From a bacterium (GTDB lineage: Bacteria > Patescibacteriota > Minisyncoccia > Minisyncoccales > CG1-02-41-26), in assembly GCA_030615715.1 (NCBI GenBank), contig JAUWYS010000007.1, positions 1-10,498 of the forward strand: DNA of 10,498 nucleotides. The letters are read 5' to 3'. The position numbers and the translations under genes are program-made. Below are positions 5,400-10,498 of the stretch, in pieces. Under the pieces are notes generated by a model. The model made no database searches. It was not told where the DNA came from and saw only the letters and a program-made list of their open reading frames with translations. How positions within the stretch are numbered: position 1 is the first letter of the stretch; each line of letters opens with the position of its first letter.

Positions 5400-6053
5400 A
5401 TGACCATCACCTGGCATGGACAATCTTTTTTTGAAATTCAAACCAAAGACAGAGAGGGAAATGAAATTAAGCTGGCCATTGATCCTTTTGATGAAGATTT
5501 GGGACTGAGGGTGCCAAAAATCAGGGCTGACATCTTGCTTATTTCGCACCTGCATCACGACCATTCCAATAAAAAAGCCATTACCGGAACCCCCTTTGTT
5601 GTTGAGGAGCCGGGAGAATATGAGCTAAAAGGGATTTCCATCAAAGGCATCCCTGCTTTCCATGATAATTCTGAAGGTAAGGAGAGGGGAATGGTGACCA
5701 TCTATAAAATGGAAGTGGAGGACGTAAAAATTTGTCATCTTTCAGACCTTGGTCAAAAAGAACTAAATGAGAACCAGCTTGAAGAGCTCGGAGAGGTGGA
5801 TATTTTGATGCTCCCGGTCGGTGGAACTTACACCATTGGTCCCAAGGAAGCGGCTACTCTAATTTCTCAGATTGAACCGAAGATAGTTATCCCCATGCAT
5901 TACAAACTTCCTAAATTAAAGCTTAACCTTGAAGGGATAGAGAAATTTTTAAAGGTGATGGGGGCTGAAGATAGACAACCTCAAAAGAAGTTGAAAGTCA
6001 GTTTAAAAGATTTACCCAAAGAAGAAACAGAAATTGTGGTTTTGACACCCTAA
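5400..6053 (+). CDS. Metallo-beta-lactamase-fold hydrolase (UlaG-like / Lactamase_B_3 type)
   Basis: The product is 217 aa. It begins MTITWHGQSFFEI, the usual opening of the short MBL-fold family that includes UlaG and the UPF0173 proteins. The metal-binding motif is HLHHDH (50-55); further likely ligands are H88 (AFHD), D116 (HLSDLG) and H167 (IPMHYK). This set fits a two-metal hydrolase of the cytoplasm; there is no signal peptide. The substrate cannot be told from sequence, and although some relatives act on phosphoesters or lactones, none is assigned here. It is the first gene of a tight plus-strand operon: the next ATG follows its TAA with no gap. The start has no leader for a Shine-Dalgarno sequence if the promoter prediction is right. 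Confidence 0.93.
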   Translation: MTITWHGQSFFEIQTKDREGNEIKLAIDPFDEDLGLRVPKIRADILLISHLHHDHSNKKAITGTPFVVEEPGEYELKGISIKGIPAFHDNSEGKERGMVTIYKMEVEDVKICHLSDLGQKELNENQLEELGEVDILMLPVGGTYTIGPKEAATLISQIEPKIVIPMHYKLPKLKLNLEGIEKFLKVMGAEDRQPQKKLKVSLKDLPKEETEIVVLTP

Positions 6054-6371
6054 ATGGAATTTTTTAAAAAAATTCAAGCACTTAATGTTTTTTGGAAAAA
6101 AGTTATCATTTTTTTGGTAATTATTGGTTTGGGGATACCGCTCGTTTTTTTAATTGGAAAAAATTTTCAAAAAAGAACAAAGGAATTCAATAAAGAAGAA
6201 CTTTTAGAAAAATTAAGTTTTCCAGAGCTTGAAGGGGAAATGGAAGGTGAGCAAGGAGATGAGCTCAAAGAGAAAATAACAGAACTCAAAGAGCTGATGG
6301 AAGAACTTGGAAGAATGACCCAGGAGGTCTCAACCTCAACCACCTCCACCACCTCCACTAACCATCAATAA
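6054..6371 (+). CDS. Small single-pass membrane protein of unknown function
   Basis: The product is 105 aa and I do not recognise a family. A hydrophobic helix spans about 16-36 (KVIIFLVIIGLGIPLVFLIG), followed by a basic patch (KNFQKRTKEF). An acidic, probably coiled-coil region follows at about 47-90 (EELLEKL to MEELGRM). The end is a low-complexity Ser/Thr tail (STSTTSTTSTN) encoded by a short CCACCT-type repeat at about 6330-6360. The charge pattern suggests the N-terminus is outside or short and the acidic region is a soluble tail; orientation is uncertain. The ATG directly abuts the TAA of the upstream gene, and gyrA begins 7 bp after its stop, so it is part of the operon. Confidence 0.75.
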   Translation: MEFFKKIQALNVFWKKVIIFLVIIGLGIPLVFLIGKNFQKRTKEFNKEELLEKLSFPELEGEMEGEQGDELKEKITELKELMEELGRMTQEVSTSTTSTTSTNHQ

Positions 6372-6378
6372 ATCAACT

Positions 6379-8874
6379 ATGCCAGTCAAACAAAACAAAG
6401 AAATAGGCTATATCAAACCTCGAGAAATAACTGAGGAAATGCGAGAGAGCTATTTGGATTACGCCATGTCAGTGATTATCTCCCGAGCTCTACCTGATGT
6501 CAGAGATGGTTTAAAACCAGTCCATCGAAGGATTTTGTATGCCATGTATGAGGATGGATTGAGACACGCTGCCAGATTCAGAAAATCAGCGACAGTGGTG
6601 GGGAGCACTATGGCTCGTTACCATCCTCATGGCGACGCCCCAATTTATGATGCTTTGGTTAGAATGGCTCAAGATTTCTCATTGAGGTATCCTTTGATTC
6701 AGGGTCAGGGAAATTTTGGCTCAATTGACGGGGACGCGCCGAGTGCCATGCGCTATTCGGAGGCAAAATTGTCAGAAATTGGTGAAGAGATGCTCAGAGA
6801 GATTGAAAGAGATACGGTAGATTTTAGGCCAAACTACGATGGAACCAGAACCGAACCCGTTGTCTTGCCTTCTCCTCTGCCCCAGCTTTTACTGAACGGC
6901 TCTTTGGGAATTGCCGTTGGTATGGCGACAAACATTCCTCCCCACAATGTTTCTGAGGTTCTCCGAGCCACCATCTATTTAATTGACCGTCCCTCCTCAA
7001 CCACCGAAGACCTTTTTCAGTTTATCCAGGGTCCAGATTTTCCAACTGGCGGGGTAATCTACGGTAAGAAAGATATCATTGCCGCCTATTCGCAGGGAAA
7101 AGGAGCCATTTTGATGAGGGGGAAAGCCGAAATTCGGGAGCAAAAAAGAGGGAATTTCCAAATTTTAATAACCGAAATCCCCTTTCAGGTTCAGAAATCA
7201 GAGTTGGTGCGAGTTTTGGCAAAATTGGTTGAAGATAAAAGAATAGAGGGAGTCAAAGATATCAGGGATGAGTCAGGCAGGGAAGGGATGAGGATTGTCA
7301 TTGAGCCGAAGAAAGATGCCTTTCCCAAGAAAATTTTAAATGCTCTCTTCAAATATACTGACCTTCAAAAGACCTTTTATTTGAATATGTTGGCCTTGGT
7401 GGATGGCATCCAACCAAAAGTTCTCTCTCTGGTAGATATCTTAACCTGCTACCTGAAGCACAAAAAAGAGGTTGTCTTGAGAAGAACAAAGTTTGATTTA
7501 CTGAGAGCCAAGGAAAGAGCTCATATTCTGGAGGGCTTGGTCAAGGCCTTAAAAAATATTGATGAGGTAATCAAAACTATTAAAAGATCACAGAGCAGAG
7601 ATGATGCAGCAAAGAATTTACAAAAGAAATTTAAACTGACCAGAATCCAAGCTACGGCAATTTTGGAAATGAGGCTCCAGAGTTTGGCTAGGTTGGAGAG
7701 AGAAAAAATTGAAAAAGAGTTAAAAGAGACCAAGGAGAGAATAAAAGAACTCACCTTGATTTTGAAAAGTCCCAAAAAAGTAAAAGAGGTAATCAAAAAA
7801 GAACTTAGAGAAATGGAGCTGAGATTTAAAGATGAAAGAAGAACCAGAGTCCAGAGCTCACGGCTCGGAGAGATCGGTGAAGAAGAACTAATTCCTAGGG
7901 AAGAGACCATTATTACCTTAACTGAGGGTGGCTATATTAAGCGGACCAAGCCTTCGGTTTACAAGATACAAAAGAGAGGAGGAAAGGGAATTTCAGGAGG
8001 AGAACTCTCACAAGAAGATGTGGTCAGCCACTTTTTGGCAGCAAGCACCTTGGACAGATTGCTCTTTTTCACCGATTCTGGAAAAGTCTTCCAGTCTATT
8101 GTTTGGGAAATCCCAGAGTCAAGTAGGGTTTCTCGAGGCAGGGGACTTTTAAATTTTCTTGAACTCTCTCAAGAGGAAAAGGTTTTGAGCTTGATTCCTT
8201 ACAGCAAAGAAGACGAAGTAGCAGGGAAGAAATACTTAGTCATGGTAACTAAAAATGGTATAATTAAGAAAACCGATTTGGGGGTCTTCAAAAATGTCCG
8301 AAGAACCGGGTTGCGAGCCATCAACCTGCGACAGGGGGATCTGCTAAGGTCAGCCAAAATTGCCGATGAAGGGGATGAGATAATTCTGGTCAGCAGAGAT
8401 GGCAAATCAATCAGGTTCAGAGAAAAAGACCTGAGGGTGATGGGAAGAGCAACTTCCGGGGTGAACGGCATTAGGTTGAGCAGAGGTGATGAGGTAATTG
8501 GCATGAGCATCATAAAAAAATTAAAAATGAAAAAGGACCCTACGGGGTGTCCAGTAGGGCAAGAAAAATTAAAAACTTATTTATTGACGATTATGGATAA
8601 TGGATATGGGAAAAAGACTAAGATTAAAGAATACAGATTGCAAAAGAGGGGGGGCTCTGGCATAAAAGCAGCCAAGGTTACCCCAAAAACCGGAAGAATT
8701 GTTTTTTCAAGAATGGTTGGGACAGAGGAAAAAGATTTGATTGTTATTTCCCAAAAAGGCCAGGTTATCAGAAGCCCCCTTGGTTCAATCTCAATTCTTG
8801 GCAGAGCAACCTCTGGGGTGAGAGTGATGAAGTTAAAAAAGGGAGACAAAGTGGCATCGGCCATCTGCCTTTAG
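6379..8874 (+). CDS. gyrA: DNA gyrase subunit A
   Basis: The product is 831 aa, full length. GyrA cleaves and religates DNA in the A2B2 gyrase that introduces negative supercoils using ATP. The N-terminal part has the conserved start (ESYLDYAMSVIISRALPDVRDGLKPVHRRIL, about 24-54), the HPHGD motif (82-86) and the catalytic arginine-tyrosine pair R125-Y126 (AMRYSEA). The coiled coil and tower follow at about 370-490. The C-terminal beta-pinwheel carries a GyrA-box QKRGGKG at 531-537 and a second QKRGGSG at 755-761, which argues for gyrase rather than topoisomerase IV. The residue matching E. coli Ser83 is alanine (A87); the one matching Asp87 is D91. About 16 residues at 713-728 look like an in-frame insertion of a palindromic element. 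There is no Shine-Dalgarno sequence at the start. gyrB is not in the window. Confidence 0.98.
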   Translation: MPVKQNKEIGYIKPREITEEMRESYLDYAMSVIISRALPDVRDGLKPVHRRILYAMYEDGLRHAARFRKSATVVGSTMARYHPHGDAPIYDALVRMAQDFSLRYPLIQGQGNFGSIDGDAPSAMRYSEAKLSEIGEEMLREIERDTVDFRPNYDGTRTEPVVLPSPLPQLLLNGSLGIAVGMATNIPPHNVSEVLRATIYLIDRPSSTTEDLFQFIQGPDFPTGGVIYGKKDIIAAYSQGKGAILMRGKAEIREQKRGNFQILITEIPFQVQKSELVRVLAKLVEDKRIEGVKDIRDESGREGMRIVIEPKKDAFPKKILNALFKYTDLQKTFYLNMLALVDGIQPKVLSLVDILTCYLKHKKEVVLRRTKFDLLRAKERAHILEGLVKALKNIDEVIKTIKRSQSRDDAAKNLQKKFKLTRIQATAILEMRLQSLARLEREKIEKELKETKERIKELTLILKSPKKVKEVIKKELREMELRFKDERRTRVQSSRLGEIGEEELIPREETIITLTEGGYIKRTKPSVYKIQKRGGKGISGGELSQEDVVSHFLAASTLDRLLFFTDSGKVFQSIVWEIPESSRVSRGRGLLNFLELSQEEKVLSLIPYSKEDEVAGKKYLVMVTKNGIIKKTDLGVFKNVRRTGLRAINLRQGDLLRSAKIADEGDEIILVSRDGKSIRFREKDLRVMGRATSGVNGIRLSRGDEVIGMSIIKKLKMKKDPTGCPVGQEKLKTYLLTIMDNGYGKKTKIKEYRLQKRGGSGIKAAKVTPKTGRIVFSRMVGTEEKDLIVISQKGQVIRSPLGSISILGRATSGVRVMKLKKGDKVASAICL
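8516..8575 (+). repeat. Palindromic element inserted in frame in gyrA, flanked by 12-bp direct repeats
   Basis: AAAAATTAAAAA occurs at 8516-8527 and again at 8564-8575. Between them lies a palindrome, CCCTAC-10 nt-GTAGGG (8538-8559). The unit is 48 bp, exactly 16 codons. Removing one unit leaves a smooth reading frame SIIKKLKTYLLTI, the expected strand-to-strand transition of the GyrA pinwheel. This resembles a small palindromic element with a target-site duplication, comparable to Rickettsia palindromic elements. The A-rich direct repeat could partly be chance. Confidence 0.65.
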
Positions 8875-8879
8875 AAACT

Positions 8880-9398
8880 ATGCCAGAGTTTGTAGATCCC
8901 ATTCAAATTTTAAACCAAATAGGACTAAGGGCTAATATGACAGCCGCCGATTTCGGGTCGGGAGCGGGTGGCTGGACTATTCCCTTAGCCAAAAAACTTG
9001 AGGAAGGTCGGGTTTTTGCCGTTGATATCCAAGAAGAGCCCCTTTCGGCCCTGGAAAGTCGAGCCAAGATTCAAGGAATTTCCAACATCAGAAAAATAAT
9101 TGCCAATGTTGAAGAGAGAATTCCGGGCTTGACAGGTTTCTCTTGCGATTTGGTTTTGATAACCGACCTTTTATTTCAGGTCGACGATAAAAAAGGAGTT
9201 TTTAAGGAAGCCAAAAGGATTTTGAAACCGGGAGGAAGAATTTTGGTAGTTGAATGGATACCAGGAGTTTCTTTAGGACCAAAAGAGGGAGCACCCTCAA
9301 AAGAAGAAGTCAAAGAAATAGCCCAAAAACTTGGGCTTCTGTTAGAAAAAGAATTTAAAGCCGGCGATTACCACTATGGACTTGTTTTTAAGAAATAA
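8880..9398 (+). CDS. Class I SAM-dependent methyltransferase
   Basis: The product is 172 aa. Motif I for S-adenosylmethionine binding is ADFGSGAGGWTIPLA (23-37), followed by the acidic end of strand 2 in VFAVDIQ (45-51, D49). Later motifs are CDLVLITDLLF (89-99) and AKRILKPGGRILVVEW (111-126). This resembles the Methyltransf_11/25/31 group (UbiE/MenG-like fold). The substrate cannot be inferred; small size and lack of extra domains favour a small molecule or a stand-alone RNA/protein methylase. The ATG is 5 bp after the gyrA stop, in the context ACTATGCCA shared with gyrA and without a Shine-Dalgarno sequence. Its TAA stop is supplied by the first three bases of repeat copy 1. Confidence 0.92.
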   Translation: MPEFVDPIQILNQIGLRANMTAADFGSGAGGWTIPLAKKLEEGRVFAVDIQEEPLSALESRAKIQGISNIRKIIANVEERIPGLTGFSCDLVLITDLLFQVDDKKGVFKEAKRILKPGGRILVVEWIPGVSLGPKEGAPSKEEVKEIAQKLGLLLEKEFKAGDYHYGLVFKK

Positions 9399-9422
9399 GA
9401 ACCTGCTTCGGCAGAACCTTGA
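9396..9422 (+). repeat. Dispersed repeat, copy 1
   Basis: This 27-bp unit begins TAAGAACCTGCTTC and ends GCAGAACCTTGA, with one extra G in the centre compared with copies 2 and 3. AGAACCT occurs directly twice within the unit, and the centre can fold as CTGC/GCAG. Its first three bases are the methyltransferase stop codon. Confidence 0.93.
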
Positions 9423-9433
9423 ATGCTCCGCAT
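9423..9433 (+). repeat. Dyad following repeat copy 1
   Basis: ATGC-TCC-GCAT is a perfect 4-bp dyad starting at the base after repeat copy 1. It is too short to mean much alone, but copies 2, 3 and 4 are also each followed by a dyad. Confidence 0.35.
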
Positions 9434-9434
9434 A

Positions 9435-9460
9435 TAAGAACCTGCTTCGCAGAACCTTGA
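9435..9460 (+). repeat. Dispersed repeat, copy 2
   Basis: This 26-bp unit is identical to copy 3 and differs from copy 1 by one missing G. It lies 12 bp after copy 1. Confidence 0.95.
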
Positions 9461-9462
9461 AT

Positions 9463-9487
9463 GTTTTCCTCGCTATGCTCGGAAAGC
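9463..9487 (+). repeat. Hairpin with TCGCTATGCTC loop following repeat copy 2
   Basis: GTTTTCC pairs with GGAAAGC (7 bp, one G-T wobble) around loop TCGCTATGCTC. The loop and its flanking CC/GG nearly match the hairpin at 1104-1128 (TCGCTTCGCTC), although the stems are unrelated in sequence. Confidence 0.65.
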
Positions 9488-9494
9488 CATTGTC

Positions 9495-9520
9495 TAAGAA
9501 CCTGCTTCGCAGAACCTTGA
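9495..9520 (+). repeat. Dispersed repeat, copy 3
   Basis: This 26-bp unit is identical to copy 2. It lies 34 bp after copy 2 and ends 56 bp before the first pilin start codon. Confidence 0.95.
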
Positions 9521-9553
9521 TTTCGGTAAGGATATCGCTATTGTATTCCGAAA
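9521..9553 (+). repeat. Hairpin following repeat copy 3, upstream of the pilin genes
   Basis: TTTCGG (9521-9526) pairs with CCGAAA (9548-9553). The 21-nt loop contains TCGCTAT, also found in the loop at 9463-9487, and can form an inner GGATA/TAT(T)CC stem as an alternative. An A-rich stretch follows on the plus strand, so it could act as a weak terminator for minus-strand transcription only; no T-tract follows it in the plus direction. Confidence 0.5.
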
Positions 9554-9569
9554 ATAAAAGTATTAGGAT
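9541..9569 (+). promoter_or_regulatory. Weak candidate promoter, or Shine-Dalgarno site, of the pilin cluster
   Basis: TTGTAT (9541-9546), a 17-nt spacer and TAGGAT (9564-9569) could form a poor sigma70 promoter, with a start at about 9576 and so another leaderless message. Alternatively AGGA (9565-9568), eight bases before the ATG at 9577, is a Shine-Dalgarno site for a transcript started further upstream. Sequence alone does not decide. Confidence 0.3.
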
Positions 9570-9576
9570 AAAAAGA

Positions 9577-9909
9577 ATGACTTCGGGTTTATTTAAAACA
9601 ATAGCCATTCTTGGTTTTGTTTTGATTCCTCTGATGGTATCAGCAATAGAGATTGAACCACCCATTACGGTTACGACCATACCAGAACTTGTTAATACGA
9701 TTACCACCTGGGCTTTTCGGCTCGGGCTGATTTTAGCTCCCTTAATGATTTTAGTTGGTGCTTTTTACTTCTTGACGGCAGGTGGTAGCCCGGAGAGGGT
9801 CAAAACCGGACAAAAAATAATCCTCTGGACAATTGTCGGCTTAGGGATTATACTATTTAGTAAGGCAATAATTAAGATTATTGAAATAATTTTAAAGGGC
9901 ACCCCCTAA
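9577..9909 (+). CDS. VirB2/TrbC-like pilin (T4SS_pilin type), paralogue 1
   Basis: The product is 110 aa. The start at 9577 is chosen because it opens a clean signal peptide (MTSGLFKTIAILGFVLIPLMVSA); the open frame upstream translates the repeat array and is not credible. After a short proline/threonine linker, membrane helix 1 is at about 48-68 (FRLGLILAPLMILVGAFYFLTAGG). A basic loop SPERVKTGQK follows, then membrane helix 2 at about 81-103. Two helices joined by an A/T-G-G-x-P-E-x-hhK-G-x-x-h loop match the T4SS_pilin family (PF18895 as I recall it), which is related to VirB2/TrbC and frequent in Patescibacteria. The product could build a pilus or surface filament; no secretion ATPase is in the window. 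It has no cysteines, unlike the next paralogue. It heads a tandem set of three. Confidence 0.85.
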   Translation: MTSGLFKTIAILGFVLIPLMVSAIEIEPPITVTTIPELVNTITTWAFRLGLILAPLMILVGAFYFLTAGGSPERVKTGQKIILWTIVGLGIILFSKAIIKIIEIILKGTP

Positions 9910-9933
9910 AATTTTATTAAAATAATTTTCAAG

Positions 9934-10350
9934 ATGAAAAAAGTATTACCAGTCTTAGTTTTAGGAGGTTTATTGGCTGCTTTGGTTTTACCTGCGGTAG
10001 CTGCTCCAGCTCAACAAGAAATTCCTACCGGATGTAAGATGAAATATGATGTTGGAGTATCTGAATGTCCAAAGTCAGGGGAATGTAGCGAGAAGACACA
10101 CCCAGAGATATGGGGCATTTGCTGTCTGCTCAATAGTATCTACACGGCTACCAGCTGGTTCTTCTATATCCTGATTATTCTTTCAGTCATCATGATCATC
10201 TGGGGAGCTTTCGGAATCTTATTTGCTACTGGAGACCCAGAAAAGATGAAGAAAGGGAGAGGAACAATTATCTACGCCATGGTTGGCATAGCCATTGCTT
10301 TGTTTGCCAGGGTAATCCCTGCCATAGTTAGGTTTGTGATGGGAGTATAA
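9934..10350 (+). CDS. VirB2/TrbC-like pilin (T4SS_pilin type), paralogue 2
   Basis: The product is 138 aa. The signal peptide is about 1-23 (MKKVLPVLVLGGLLAALVLPAVA). The mature N-terminal segment has five cysteines (34, 45, 51, 63, 64), suggesting disulphides outside the membrane. Membrane helix 1 is about 76-97 (FFYILIILSVIMIIWGAFGILF), followed by the family loop ATGDPEKMKKGRG (98-110) and helix 2 at about 111-127. The loop matches that of the preceding gene, but the two proteins are otherwise divergent. The gap to the previous stop is 24 bp, so they are likely cotranscribed. The bases before the ATG (ATTTTCAAG) give no clear ribosome binding site. Confidence 0.88.
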   Translation: MKKVLPVLVLGGLLAALVLPAVAAPAQQEIPTGCKMKYDVGVSECPKSGECSEKTHPEIWGICCLLNSIYTATSWFFYILIILSVIMIIWGAFGILFATGDPEKMKKGRGTIIYAMVGIAIALFARVIPAIVRFVMGV

Positions 10351-10399
10351 AATATCCAACCAAAGGTCGAATTAACTTAATTTGAAAACAATTTTTAAA

Positions 10400-10498
10400 A
10401 TGAAAAAAGTATTACCAATCTTAGTTTTAGGAAGTTTACTGGTTGCCTTGGTTTTACCGGTGGTCGCTTTGGCTCAGGCACCACCAGAGGAGATTCCT
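10400..10498 (+). CDS. VirB2/TrbC-like pilin, paralogue 3, cut by the window end
   Basis: The 33 visible codons encode a signal peptide starting MKKVLPILVLGSLLVALVLP, almost identical to that of the preceding gene, then AQAPPEEIP, matching APAQQEIP there. The A-rich bases before the ATG are also alike in the two genes, so this is a tandem duplication that copied the upstream region too. It lies 49 bp after the previous stop. The rest of the protein, including the membrane helices, is off the window. Confidence 0.85.
   Translation, partial: MKKVLPILVLGSLLVALVLPVVALAQAPPEEIP

Noticed and set aside
7521-7910. 129-codon minus-strand open frame opposite gyrA
   Set aside because: It is antisense to the lysine/glutamate-rich coiled coil, giving the serine/leucine/phenylalanine-rich sequence typical of an antisense shadow.
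9396-9520. CRISPR array
   Set aside because: The three repeats are separated by spacers of 12 and 34 bp, too irregular. A fourth copy lies 4 kb away in a promoter leader, and no cas gene is visible.
9376-9576. Longer N-terminus for the first pilin gene (start at 9376)
   Set aside because: The extra 67 residues are the translated repeat array (NLLRRTL repeated) and overlap the end of the methyltransferase. The ATG at 9577 begins a proper signal peptide.
9904-9933. Separate promoter for pilin gene 2
   Set aside because: TAAAAT-like -10 sequences exist, but no -35 lies at an acceptable distance; in AT-rich DNA these are expected by chance.
10365-10385. Terminator between pilin genes 2 and 3 (AATTAA-C-TTAATT dyad)
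   Set aside because: The stem is all A-T pairs with a one-base loop and no T-tract; it is most likely a chance palindrome in AT-rich DNA.

Overview
This looks like chromosomal DNA of a reduced-genome bacterium, most likely a member of the Candidate Phyla Radiation (Patescibacteria, Parcubacteria-like). That assignment is inference. It rests on tandem small VirB2/TrbC-like pilin genes, genes packed with overlaps or gaps of a few bases, weak or absent Shine-Dalgarno sequences, and a short three-domain S1 protein. No 16S rRNA or other decisive phylogenetic marker lies in the window.

Left end (1-1299, + strand): the 3' part of a large serine recombinase gene whose start lies off the window. Its reading frame runs antisense through a tRNA-Leu gene and into the 3' end of rplS, so the right junction of an integrated element probably sits at the 3' side of that tRNA.

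Minus-strand block (1153-5268), read right to left: an S1-domain RNA-binding protein, ftsH (ATGA overlap), tRNA-Ile(UAU), an HTH protein with a possible LAGLIDADG-like domain, tRNA-Val(GAC), rplS (ribosomal protein L19) and tRNA-Leu(GAG). The block is extremely compact. The stop codons of ftsH and rplS lie inside the 5' ends of the downstream tRNAs, and the rplS start codon shares its A with the CCA end of tRNA-Val.

Plus-strand block (5400-9398): a metallo-beta-lactamase-fold protein, a small single-pass membrane protein, gyrA and a SAM-dependent methyltransferase, apparently one operon. The two blocks diverge from a 131-bp region where two sigma70-type promoters appear to share one palindromic -35 hexamer (TTGCAA). 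The plus-strand promoter predicts a nearly leaderless transcript.

Right end (9396-10498): a 178-bp intergenic array of three 26-27-bp repeats, each followed by its own short dyad, then three tandem VirB2/TrbC-like pilin genes, the last cut by the window end. A fourth copy of the repeat lies in the predicted leader of the S1-ftsH operon, in the same orientation relative to the gene downstream. A separate palindrome appears to be inserted in frame in the gyrA C-terminal domain, flanked by a 12-bp direct repeat. No stretch over 300 bases lacks a gene.
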